A DNA stretch of 30,762 nt, from the NCBI GenBank assembly GCA_035276085.1, contig DATELY010000017.1, positions 1-30,762 of the forward strand. Direction: 5' to 3'. The notes under the pieces are model-generated. The model searched no databases. It had not been told where the DNA came from and was given only the letters and a program-made list of their open reading frames with translations. This document shows positions 7,768-15,618 of this stretch, in pieces (the stretch's first letter is position 1; every line of letters starts with the position of its first letter). The position numbers were made by a program, and so were the translations under genes. Source of the stretch: DATELY01 sp035276085. GTDB lineage: Bacteria > Pseudomonadota > Gammaproteobacteria > Steroidobacterales > Steroidobacteraceae.

Positions 7768-8195
7768 GACATGTGATGGCACACCAACGACCCGCGCGTT
7801 TCGGGTTCTTGAAGCTCGTGGTGCGCGATCTGAAGAAAGAAGTGGCGTTCTACCAGGCTGTGCTCGGTTGCGGTGACGGGCAGTTCATCGAAGGCGAGAT
7901 CGCCGGCCGGCCGATCGAGGAAATAGTGCTCTTCGGGCCCGACGGCCAGACCGAAGTGCTCATTCTGGTCTACAAGGACGGCAAGGGTCCGCTGCCGGAG
8001 CCCAGCGGCGTGATCACCGGCATCTACACGCCGGATATCGAAGCGTTCGAGCGACGCGTCCTGGCTGCCGGGGGAACGATCGCGCAGCCCATCGGACCGC
8101 TTCAACTGCCGACGGGCGTGTTACGTCTGGCGTTCTATGCCGATCCCGAAGGGTACTTGCTCGAAGTCATTGAAATGCGGGCATCAAGCAAGTAG
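7764..8195 (+). CDS. VOC superfamily (glyoxalase/dioxygenase-like) protein
   Basis: Protein of 143 residues with two beta-alpha-beta-beta-beta modules of the vicinal oxygen chelate fold (FLKLVVRDLKKEVAFYQAVL near 15-34; TGIYTPDIEAFERRVLAAGG near 85-104; YADPEGYLLEVIEM at the end). The last strand keeps the usual glutamate (Glu134), but the histidines expected in the first strand of each module are not evident (FLKLVV, VITGIY), so it may use other ligands or be non-metal. The ATG at 7764 overlaps the stop of the epoxide hydrolase gene by 4 bp; ATG at 7776 is an alternative. Likely an accessory isomerase, lyase or binding protein for the product of the upstream hydrolase. It ends 12 bp before a convergent gene. 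Specific function not known. Confidence 0.85.
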   Translation: MRHVMAHQRPARFGFLKLVVRDLKKEVAFYQAVLGCGDGQFIEGEIAGRPIEEIVLFGPDGQTEVLILVYKDGKGPLPEPSGVITGIYTPDIEAFERRVLAAGGTIAQPIGPLQLPTGVLRLAFYADPEGYLLEVIEMRASSK

Positions 8196-8207
8196 CGATA
8201 AGCGACT

Positions 8208-9326
8208 TCACTGCAACGGATCTGTGAGTCCTTGGAAACCATATTGATGATGGTTTCCGAATAGCGCCTGTTCGAGCACGCCATACCCGACTTTGTCGCC
8301 CATGGTGGCGCGAATCACCTGCTGGGCGTGCTGGAACTTCGGCGCCGACTTGTCGATCTGGTCCGCCGTCAGGATCTCGGCCGTGTACGCCTCCTCGCCC
8401 TTCCAGAAGCCGTGTCCCCATTCCGGGTGGCTGTAGCCGATGCCGTACATGTGGAAGCGCAGCAGCACGTCGAGCTTAATGGTCTTGATGCTGTTGCCAT
8501 CGAGCAGATCGTATTCGCCGCCGGTGACGAAGCGCGAGGTCTTGTCTTCGAACTTCAAGCGGTGTGGACCCGCGGCGATCTCGCGAAATCCTTTTGGGTC
8601 CAGCGTGTCGAACTTCGTCCGGGTGTCGTAGAGCGGGAAGACCTGCCCGAACATCTTCATGCTCACCCCTTCGGCATCTTCCCACGTGCCGTAGTGAGTG
8701 CAGCAGTCTTCCCACTCGATGGGTGACCACAGATAGAACGCCTGCGAAGGCTGCAGGTAATGCGTGCCGCCCTGAGGTTCGCCGCAAAAGCGCCAGCCCC
8801 AGGAACGATCGCGAATACCGTAGGCATCGTGGATGTCGTGCCGCTCGCCCTGCACGTCGATGAAGCCGTTCCAACGGCCAAACTGTGTATAGCGCTTGGC
8901 CTTCATGATCATGCGCACGCCCGGCCGGACCCGGTCCGTCGGCTCCTCATGAACGGGCGTATTGCCGATGAACGTCAGATCGGCCGTGATGCCCGTGTCG
9001 TTGTCGGCGATCGTCACGCGAAGCACGCGCATCAGTTCGGTGATTTCGAGCGTGAACGGACCCACGTTCATCTCCGTGCGGTCGACCGGGCACCGTCGGG
9101 AGGCGCGAAACGAGCTGTGCTTGCCCGTCCTGTCGACGATGCTCAGCGCACAGTCCATGACATCGCGGTTCGGATACACCGCGAACGCAATGCCGAAATA
9201 GAAATCGCCCTTGGGCGAAAAGCCGTTGAACCAGTAGCGGCCGTAGGCCTCTCGATCGCTGGTCGCCAGATAGGCCAACGACTCCGCCGTCTGTTGCAGC
9301 GGCAGGTCGTCATACTTGATGAGCAT
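8208..9326 (-). CDS. Uncharacterised protein, probable DUF7064/DUF7065 type
   Basis: Protein of 372 residues with no signal peptide or membrane segment. It is rich in beta-forming, aromatic residues, and a block near the middle (GIRDRSWGWRFCGEPQGGTH, followed by a WSPIEWED patch) resembles the two-domain, lipocalin-like family seen in actinobacterial and proteobacterial steroid or terpenoid clusters. From memory I associate this with DUF7064/DUF7065; that assignment needs a profile search. It is the last gene of a leftward operon (amidohydrolase, phosphotransferase, this gene) with 12-18 bp gaps, so it should be made with them. A beta-barrel that binds or isomerises a hydrophobic substrate, as in CrtC/AttH-like proteins, is a reasonable guess only. 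An AGAGA ribosome site precedes the ATG at 9326. Confidence 0.75.
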   Translation of the reverse strand: MLIKYDDLPLQQTAESLAYLATSDREAYGRYWFNGFSPKGDFYFGIAFAVYPNRDVMDCALSIVDRTGKHSSFRASRRCPVDRTEMNVGPFTLEITELMRVLRVTIADNDTGITADLTFIGNTPVHEEPTDRVRPGVRMIMKAKRYTQFGRWNGFIDVQGERHDIHDAYGIRDRSWGWRFCGEPQGGTHYLQPSQAFYLWSPIEWEDCCTHYGTWEDAEGVSMKMFGQVFPLYDTRTKFDTLDPKGFREIAAGPHRLKFEDKTSRFVTGGEYDLLDGNSIKTIKLDVLLRFHMYGIGYSHPEWGHGFWKGEEAYTAEILTADQIDKSAPKFQHAQQVIRATMGDKVGYGVLEQALFGNHHQYGFQGLTDPLQ

Positions 9327-9338
9327 TCGCGGTTCTCT

Positions 9339-10433
9339 TTAGTGGATGAACTCGGCGGCGCCAAGCTGCAACGCCTGCAGGGCATGACGCTGCCCCATGA
9401 TCCTGAACAGGGCGTCGCCGCGCTCGGTCTGCCTTGCGTACAGCATGGCGACGACTGCGGTCATGATGCCGTGAAATGTGGACTGGCGATAATCATCCCA
9501 GCACTGTTGCCAGGTGTAGCCGCTGATGCCAGCCTCGACCAGTGTGGTGTGATAGTCACGCACCAGATCCTGTTCGATCGGCGTGCGCTGCTCAGCCGTC
9601 AGGCAGCCGCCGAGGAAGTAGGACGCATCCCGCATGGGATTGCCCACGATCATGGTCTGCCAATCGACGATGAAGACATCGGGCGTCGAGGTACGGTCGT
9701 CGATGAGCATGTTGTCGAGCCGATAGTCGCTGTGAACCAGACAGTGAGGCGCCATCGCCGGAGCTTCCGACGGAAACAACGTCGCTTCGGCGACGCGCTC
9801 CACCAGCTTCAGCTCGTCCCGCTTCAGCGCCGTGCCGCAGCGATCGATGAAATGCGGCAGGCCCTGACGATAAATCATCATGATCCATTCGTTGCGGACC
9901 TTCTGGTCATCCACGAGCCAATCCAGATCGACGATCGATGGGTTGTGCCAGCTCGGCGCATGCAGGCCGACCAGCCCGGGCACCACCAACCGAGCCAAGT
10001 CCGTGCTGCAGCCTTTGATCTGGTCGCCCTGCGCCGCCGGTGCGGCATCTTCGAGCAGCAGCAGGAATTCCGGGCCGTGGCCGTTGATCTCCGCGTAGTA
10101 GCTGCGTGGCAGGCGCGGCAGCGTGAGCGACACCCGCGGCGCGAGTTGTTTGAAGAACTGCACTTCGCGCAGATAAATCTTCTGTTCCACCGATGCCTGC
10201 CGACCGAGCTCGCTGCTGGTGGGGAACTTCGCGATGAGTGTCTTGGGATAGTCCGGCTTCGGGTTTTCGTAGTCCAGCGCGAGCCGGTAGCAGTGGCCGC
10301 CCTGCCCCGTTCCTACGGGGTTGCGTGTAAAGCCCTTGACCGTCAGGCCTTCAAACCCCGCCGCCCGCAATTGAATCGTGAGCCAGGGTGCGGTGATCTC
10401 GTCGATCGCGGGGATATTGCAGATGTTAGCCAT
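9339..10433 (-). CDS. Phosphotransferase (APH / CHK kinase-like)
   Basis: Kinase-fold protein of 364 residues. Visible motifs are the probable ATP-binding lysine Lys69 (TLIAKF), Glu90 in YLREVQFF, the hinge LLLLEDAAPA near 125-132, the catalytic loop HSDYRLDN (234-241, Asp236 and Asn241), and the metal-binding Asp257 in IVDWQT. The overall layout matches the aminoglycoside phosphotransferase superfamily, closest in style to the ecdysteroid/choline kinase-like branch. Members found in steroid and terpenoid clusters are mostly uncharacterised and presumably phosphorylate a hydroxyl of a small molecule. It sits between the amidohydrolase and the DUF7064-like gene in one operon (gaps 18 and 12 bp). 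Its N-terminal block (APWLTIQL) recurs in the second phosphotransferase at the right edge. Drug resistance is a less likely role in this context. Confidence 0.88.
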   Translation of the reverse strand: MANICNIPAIDEITAPWLTIQLRAAGFEGLTVKGFTRNPVGTGQGGHCYRLALDYENPKPDYPKTLIAKFPTSSELGRQASVEQKIYLREVQFFKQLAPRVSLTLPRLPRSYYAEINGHGPEFLLLLEDAAPAAQGDQIKGCSTDLARLVVPGLVGLHAPSWHNPSIVDLDWLVDDQKVRNEWIMMIYRQGLPHFIDRCGTALKRDELKLVERVAEATLFPSEAPAMAPHCLVHSDYRLDNMLIDDRTSTPDVFIVDWQTMIVGNPMRDASYFLGGCLTAEQRTPIEQDLVRDYHTTLVEAGISGYTWQQCWDDYRQSTFHGIMTAVVAMLYARQTERGDALFRIMGQRHALQALQLGAAEFIH

Positions 10434-10451
10434 TCTCTATGGGCAGTGCAG

Positions 10452-11684
10452 TCAGGCGTAACGCTTCGGCACCGGAAACTTGAACAGCCGCGCCGCATTC
10501 AACCCGAGCAACTTGGCTCGCGTTTCGTCCTCGAGATGGCCCATCTCCCGCTCGATGGCCGCCGCGGAATGGGGAAACGTTCCTTCGTGATGAGGGTAAT
10601 CGTTAGCCCAACAGAAATTGTCGGTCAGGTTGTAGGGCTCCACCAGCAGCAGGCCCGAGCGATCTTCCTCGAACGTCGCACCGCCATTGGCGCGGAAGTA
10701 GTCGCTGGGAAGCCCGTGAAGCAGCTTGGGCCGAACCCACATGTGATGCTTGTGGTAGGTCTCGTCCATCAGATCCAACAGCGCGGGTATCCAGCCGATG
10801 CCCGCCTCGACCGAGACAAATCGCAGCTTCGGGTAGCGATCCAGAACGCCGGAAGTGCACAACGCAGCGAGAGGATCGGTGACCGATTGGTGCGAGTGAG
10901 CGCGGTTGATGATTGCGCCACCGGGACCACGAGCTGCCCGCGGGTCGCCCGCGGTCGCCACATGAAACGTCATCGTGAGATCCGCATCCTGGATGGCAGC
11001 CCAGAGTGGGTCGAATTCCTTGTTGTTGTATTTGCGTTCCTTGTTGTCGGTAGAAGGTACCGACGGCAACGTCAGGACATCGAAACCCAGCTTGGCAGCG
11101 TGGGCAACCTCCTTGACCGCCAGGTCGACGTCGCCGGTGGCGATGCATGCGGCCATCTTCATCCGTGCACGATGAGGCTTGGTGATCTCGGCCGCCCATT
11201 CGTTGTAGATGCGGAACTGGGCCTGCGCAAAGCTCGGGTCCGGAGTCCAGAACGCGCCCAGCGCCGGTCCGTTTGGAAAGATCAGCTCCGCGTCGACACC
11301 ATCCTTCTCGAGATCGGCCATGCGTCGGGCCACATCCGTCTCGGGATCATCGCCGATCACGTCCGCATGCGCCCGGTAGGCATCTTCGCCCTCGAGATTC
11401 CCCGGAACCAATCGGCTTGGTTTGGCCCCCTCGATGTGCAGGATGCGGTCGCCTGCCGCAGTGACCTCCATGCGCGGGAGACGGTCGCGGTAGACCGCTG
11501 CGATGCGGTCCTTGATGAGATCCTTCGGCGGCGTGATATGTGTGTCCGCCGACACCATGAAAAATTTCTTCGGCGCACCGGCGCGTGCCGCACGCGGCCA
11601 GCCCTGATGGCCCGGCGTCTGCCGACGCCACGCATTTGCATCATGGGCGACAGTCTTGTCAGCGACATTCTCGTCGATCTTCAT
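10452..11684 (-). CDS. Amidohydrolase_2 family metal-dependent hydrolase/decarboxylase
   Basis: TIM-barrel protein of 410 residues from the Amidohydro_2 family. A DxH motif is seen at Asp47/His49 (VSADTHITPP), a barrel histidine in MTFHVATAGD, the family block FVSVEAGIGWIPALLDLMD, and the terminal WANDYPHHEGTFP with Asp362 and His365. Relatives hydrolyse or decarboxylate aromatic and ring-cleavage acids, or open lactones. The ATG at 11684 follows CTGGAG at a good distance and is preferred over a TTG at 11717. It leads the leftward operon with the phosphotransferase and DUF7064-like genes and is divergent from the flavin monooxygenase gene, so both directions may share control. The second amidohydrolase in the window is shorter and of another subgroup. 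Reaction and substrate are unknown. Confidence 0.88.
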   Translation of the reverse strand: MKIDENVADKTVAHDANAWRRQTPGHQGWPRAARAGAPKKFFMVSADTHITPPKDLIKDRIAAVYRDRLPRMEVTAAGDRILHIEGAKPSRLVPGNLEGEDAYRAHADVIGDDPETDVARRMADLEKDGVDAELIFPNGPALGAFWTPDPSFAQAQFRIYNEWAAEITKPHRARMKMAACIATGDVDLAVKEVAHAAKLGFDVLTLPSVPSTDNKERKYNNKEFDPLWAAIQDADLTMTFHVATAGDPRAARGPGGAIINRAHSHQSVTDPLAALCTSGVLDRYPKLRFVSVEAGIGWIPALLDLMDETYHKHHMWVRPKLLHGLPSDYFRANGGATFEEDRSGLLLVEPYNLTDNFCWANDYPHHEGTFPHSAAAIEREMGHLEDETRAKLLGLNAARLFKFPVPKRYA

Positions 11685-11820
11685 GTGACCAACTCCAGTT
11701 GCGTAATGAACCGGCAAGCGGCGGGATCTAATACCACACGCACATCGCCAGCGACGCCCACGCTCGCAAGTATCAATACGCTGATGTCTTCGACAACGCT
11801 CGGCCCTGACGTAGCTCGGC

Positions 11821-11837
11821 TATACGCGTTTCGTATA
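11821..11837. promoter_or_regulatory. Candidate operator in the amidohydrolase-monooxygenase divergent promoter
   Basis: TATACG-CGTTT-CGTATA forms a 6-bp inverted repeat with a 5-base spacer, and its right arm lies in the self-complementary octamer CGTATACG (11832-11839). It sits in the 259-bp gap between the two divergent operons, where an AT-rich perfect dyad stands out. It could be bound by a dimeric repressor or overlap a -10 element. No regulator gene adjoins it. Confidence 0.4.
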
Positions 11838-11943
11838 CGTTCTCGGAAATTGATATTGGACCTGCGATTTCCCGCGCTGATACGGTGCTGCTGCGATTTC
11901 CTTGCGGCGCAGGATGAACACCCCGTTCCTGGGAGAACCTCAC

Positions 11944-13335
11944 ATGATCGATATTGGCGTATTCCACAACGGCTCAGTGGACGTCCCCTTGAAAGAAGCG
12001 CCCAACGGCATCGTGATTCCGGACGGCAATCTCGCGGCCATCCATGAATCCTGCAAACGCGGCATTACTGCCGCGATCCGGCAAGGCATTCTGGCGGACA
12101 AGCTCGGCTTCGATTCCTTCTGGCAAACCGAGCATCACTTCCAATCCGAAGGAGCGGAGTACAGCCCGAATCCCGTGCTCAGCGAAATGGCGATCGCGGC
12201 ACATACCCGGCGAATTCGTCTCGGCCAGGCGACCAATGTCATCACCATGCATCACCCGGTACGTCTTGCCGAACAGGTTGCGATGCTGGATCTCGTATCC
12301 GGCGGCCGGGTGGAGGTCGGCATCGGACGGGGTTATCAGCCGCGCGAAGTGGAAGTCATGGGTCGCAACTTCGGCGCGACCATTCAGGATCAGGAGCGCA
12401 ATCGCGCCAATTTCGAAGAAGCCTTCGAGATCCTGATCAAGTGCTGGACGGAGCTCTCGTTCAGTCATTGCGGAGAGAACTTCTCCATCCCGCCCGCTTA
12501 CACCAAATGGGGCCACAATCAGACGATCGCTCAGTTCAGCGAGCCCGGCATGGAGCGCACGGTCGAGCAGGTTCTCAAGCTCGGACGTCCCGACATGTAC
12601 TCCGGCGGCAACCCGGTGCAGGCGACCACGACAGTGCTGAAACAGATCAGCGTTTTTCCGCAACCGTTGCAGAGTCCCTATCCGCAAGTTTGGGCGCCGA
12701 TGACCAGCGACCGCACCATCCGTTGGGCTGCCGAGAAAGGCATCAACGGCCAGTTCCTCGCCGAAAACAACAGCCGGTTGAAACGCAACATCGATATCTA
12801 TCACGGCGAAGCCGAGCGCTTGGGCTTCCCGGATTACAAGAACCGAGGCGCCTTCAAACGCGGTTGGGATTCGGAAAAGCGGCGCGGCGTCGTTCCGGGC
12901 CGTTGGATTCATATCGAGCAAGGCAAGCTGGGCGCACGTCGTCGCTGGGAGCGCGGTGTGCAGCTGGGCTGGGACTATTACGGCAGCTTCGGATTCGCCG
13001 CGATACTGGCTGAAGCCAACGAACCGTTCTGGCCCATGGACAAGCGCATCACGACCGAGATCCTCGAACAAAAGGAGCTTGCGCTCTGCGGTTCCCCGCA
13101 GAAGATCATCGATGGACTGATGCGGACCAAGGAGATCTGCGGCTATGACGATTTCGCCGTGAACGTCTGGTTTGAAACCGGAGGTCTTCTCCCTCAGGAG
13201 GTCGAGGATCAGATGCAGGCGTTCGCGGAGGAAGTCATGCCGGTGCTGCGTCGTGAATGCGGCGGTGCCCCATCCTTGCGGAAATCCGATGTCGATCTCG
13301 ATGTGAAGCTCAAGCCGACAGGGTTCTGGAAGTAG
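11944..13335 (+). CDS. LLM class (luciferase-like) flavin-dependent monooxygenase
   Basis: TIM-barrel flavoprotein of 463 residues. Family blocks include ADKLGFDSFWQTEHHF near 51-66, HTRRIRLGQATNVITMHHPV, RLAEQVAMLDLVSGGRVEVG (typical of LLM proteins), and a later PQVWAPMTSD. It is longer than a typical member of about 350 residues because of an insertion in the middle and an extended C-terminus. Such enzymes use FMNH2 from a partner reductase, or F420, to oxygenate ketones, aldehydes or terpenes; limonene 1,2-monooxygenase and some Baeyer-Villiger enzymes belong here. No flavin reductase gene lies in the window. The ATG at 11944 follows GGGAGAA and is preferred over 11902 and 11914. It starts a rightward series with the second amidohydrolase (129-bp gap), CoA-transferase and Nudix genes. 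Confidence 0.9.
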   Translation: MIDIGVFHNGSVDVPLKEAPNGIVIPDGNLAAIHESCKRGITAAIRQGILADKLGFDSFWQTEHHFQSEGAEYSPNPVLSEMAIAAHTRRIRLGQATNVITMHHPVRLAEQVAMLDLVSGGRVEVGIGRGYQPREVEVMGRNFGATIQDQERNRANFEEAFEILIKCWTELSFSHCGENFSIPPAYTKWGHNQTIAQFSEPGMERTVEQVLKLGRPDMYSGGNPVQATTTVLKQISVFPQPLQSPYPQVWAPMTSDRTIRWAAEKGINGQFLAENNSRLKRNIDIYHGEAERLGFPDYKNRGAFKRGWDSEKRRGVVPGRWIHIEQGKLGARRRWERGVQLGWDYYGSFGFAAILAEANEPFWPMDKRITTEILEQKELALCGSPQKIIDGLMRTKEICGYDDFAVNVWFETGGLLPQEVEDQMQAFAEEVMPVLRRECGGAPSLRKSDVDLDVKLKPTGFWK

Positions 13336-13464
13336 AGGCATCAGCTATTTTCCAATACCTCTCGCCGCCGAACTCTTCCCGACTTCGTCGGCGTGCGCTC
13401 GGCAGGCACGCAACGCAACTCCCATGATGCGGCGCTATAGCCCGCAGGAAGAGAGGACGCGCGA

Positions 13465-14337
13465 ATGACCGACAACAAAAGACCATTCGTCGATGCCCAT
13501 ATACACCTGTGGGATTCGATTACGAATCCGTGGTACGCGTTTCCCGTTCCCGGTAGCGATTGGGGACTCGGCCTTCGAGATCATTTCCCAGCGCGTTTTC
13601 TGAGCGCCGACTATCGCCAGGCCGTTGCCTCGATGGACGTAAGGAAATGCGTCCACGTCACCGCCGTGACCGACTCCAAGGACGCGGCCGCCGAAAGCCG
13701 TTGGCTCGAGGACATCGCGCAGGCCGAACCGCTCATCTGCGCCACCGTGGGCACAGTGGACCTCGCTGCCCCAGGCAACGAGATCGAGAAAGCTCTTGAT
13801 CGTGAGATGGCATCGCCGCGCTTTCGTGGCATCCGGATGCTGGGCGGAATGGACTATGACGATCGTCTGTGTCAGGGTCTTTTGCAGACCTTGGCCAGAC
13901 GCAATCTCGTTTACGACGCGGTCACGCACTTCGATAAGGGTATTGCCGCTGCTGCGACCGCCTTGCGGCGGCACGAAGATCTCACCGTGGTCCTGGAGCA
14001 TTGCGGCTGGCCGTCGGCTCACGGCAGCGATCAATTCATCCGTTGGCGACGGGAACTCGGCGAATTTGCCGCGTTGCCGAACACGTACTGCAAGCTGTCC
14101 GGCGTCGGCATGTGGACTCATCAGTCAGAGAGTCGGGTGCTCGGAACCTACTACCAGGCGTGCATTGACCTCTTCGGTCCGGAGCGCTGCATGTTCGCTA
14201 CCAATTTTCCCGTCGACCTCTCCTACGGGCACGCTGACGCAGTGTTCGAGGCCTTCGAGGCAGTGGCGCAAAAATTCAGTGCCCGCGAGCAAACGGCTTT
14301 GTTCGCAGGCGTTGCCGAGCGGGTTTACCGCATCTAG
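13465..14337 (+). CDS. Amidohydrolase_2 family protein (second, short type)
   Basis: TIM-barrel protein of 290 residues with the DxHxHxW opening (FVDAHIHLWD, Asp10, His12, His14), a mid-barrel histidine in VVLEHCGWP, and the closing block MFATNFPVDL (243-252) typical of the lactonase-like subgroup that includes 2-pyrone-4,6-dicarboxylate hydrolase and sugar lactonases. Its length and motifs set it apart from the 410-residue amidohydrolase to the left. A GAGAGG ribosome site precedes the ATG. It lies between the flavin monooxygenase and a CoA-transferase (11-bp gap downstream). An attractive but unproven idea is that it hydrolyses a lactone formed by the monooxygenase, giving an acid that the CoA-transferase then activates. 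Confidence 0.88.
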   Translation: MTDNKRPFVDAHIHLWDSITNPWYAFPVPGSDWGLGLRDHFPARFLSADYRQAVASMDVRKCVHVTAVTDSKDAAAESRWLEDIAQAEPLICATVGTVDLAAPGNEIEKALDREMASPRFRGIRMLGGMDYDDRLCQGLLQTLARRNLVYDAVTHFDKGIAAAATALRRHEDLTVVLEHCGWPSAHGSDQFIRWRRELGEFAALPNTYCKLSGVGMWTHQSESRVLGTYYQACIDLFGPERCMFATNFPVDLSYGHADAVFEAFEAVAQKFSAREQTALFAGVAERVYRI

Positions 14338-14348
14338 CCCAACCTGCA

Positions 14349-15605
14349 ATGGACAACAACAGTCGACTGGACGCTGCTGAAGTCAAAACCGGCTGGGGTG
14401 CGTTGGCGGGACTTCGCGTGCTCGATCTGACTCAAGCGCTTGCGGGTCCGTACTGCACGCAGATGCTCGCAGATCACGGTGCGGAGGTCGTCAAGGTCGA
14501 GCCGCCGGTGAGCGGGGACCTGGCACGGACGACTGGACCGTATCACGCCCAGGATCCCGAGCATCTCAACTCGGGCTACTTTCACAGCATCAACCGCAAC
14601 AAGAAAAGCATCGTCGTCGATCTCAAGCGACCCGAAGGATGCGAGCTGATACGCAACCTGGTGTCCGGCTACGACGTGCTGGTAGAGAACTTCCGGGTCG
14701 GCGTGATGGATCGTCTGGGCCTGAGCTATGAAGTGCTGCGTGAATGCAATCCGAAGCTGGTGTATGCAACGGTCCGCGGCTTCGGGGATCCACGCAGCGG
14801 TCGCAGTCCTTACGCTGACTGGCCTGCCTTCGATGTCGTCGCCCAAGCCATGGGGGGCATCAGCGGCATCACCGGTCCGCGCGCCGATCAGCCGATGAAG
14901 ATCGGCCCGGGTGTCGGAGACATCATTCCGGCGCTCTACCTGACGATCGGTGTGCTCTGCGCTGTAATCCACGCCAGACAGACTGGACGAGGCCAATTCG
15001 TCGATGTCTCCATGGTCGATGCCGTGCTGGCGACGAGCGAGCGCATCGTCCACCAGTGGTCGTTCGGCAAAGTCATTGCCAAGCCGGAAGGTAATTTTCA
15101 TCCCTTGATGTCGCCGTTCGGTCTTTACCCGGCCAAGGATGGCCATGTCGCCGTGGCCGCGGTCTCACAAGAATTCTTCCGCGTGTTCTGTCAGGCACTC
15201 GATGCGCCACAACTCGCCGACATCGATGCCTTCAGTTCCCAGAAGGCGCGCGCTGTCGCCGGCCGTGCGCTCGACCAGGCCGTCTGTGACTTGACCAAGC
15301 AGTTCACCCGCGCCGAGTTGGTACAGCGACTTGGCGGAAAAATTCCTTTCGCTCCCGTCTACACCATGGATGACATTGCTCGAGACCCGCATTTCGCAGC
15401 GCGTGAGATGCTGGTTCCGATCCATATCGATGGCATCGACGACCAGCTCTACCTTGCGGGCATTCCCATCAAGATGTCCGCAACACCGGGCCTCATCGCC
15501 CGTGTGGGTCCCCGTCAGGGCCAGCACTGCGATGAGATACTGCTCGCCGCCGGGTTCGGTCCGGAACAGATTCAGAGCTGGAGGAATGCGGGCGTCATTC
15601 GCTAG
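14349..15605 (+). CDS. CaiB/BaiF class III CoA-transferase or acyl-CoA racemase
   Basis: Protein of 418 residues. It opens with the family block LAGLRVLDLTQALAGPYCTQ (19-38), then ADHGAEVVKVEPP, NKKSIVVDLKRPEG and the region holding the expected catalytic aspartate, Asp191 in GPGVGDIIPALY. The fold makes interlocked dimers that move CoA between acids through an aspartyl-CoA intermediate; some close relatives are 2-methylacyl-CoA racemases, needed for branched sterol-like side chains. The sequence alone does not separate the two. It starts 11 bp after the second amidohydrolase with no obvious ribosome site, suggesting coupled translation, and is followed after 13 bp by the Nudix gene. It could load CoA on an acid made by the neighbouring hydrolases. 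Confidence 0.93.
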   Translation: MDNNSRLDAAEVKTGWGALAGLRVLDLTQALAGPYCTQMLADHGAEVVKVEPPVSGDLARTTGPYHAQDPEHLNSGYFHSINRNKKSIVVDLKRPEGCELIRNLVSGYDVLVENFRVGVMDRLGLSYEVLRECNPKLVYATVRGFGDPRSGRSPYADWPAFDVVAQAMGGISGITGPRADQPMKIGPGVGDIIPALYLTIGVLCAVIHARQTGRGQFVDVSMVDAVLATSERIVHQWSFGKVIAKPEGNFHPLMSPFGLYPAKDGHVAVAAVSQEFFRVFCQALDAPQLADIDAFSSQKARAVAGRALDQAVCDLTKQFTRAELVQRLGGKIPFAPVYTMDDIARDPHFAAREMLVPIHIDGIDDQLYLAGIPIKMSATPGLIARVGPRQGQHCDEILLAAGFGPEQIQSWRNAGVIR

Positions 15606-15618
15606 CGCCACGCAGAAA

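Noticed and set aside
8760..12047. A 1095-residue open frame on the plus strand across three minus-strand genes
   Set aside because: It is antisense to the DUF7064-like, phosphotransferase and amidohydrolase genes, which have clear motifs, ribosome sites and tight spacing. The translation is Arg/His/Asp-rich with no domain, as expected for a complementary frame in GC-rich coding DNA.
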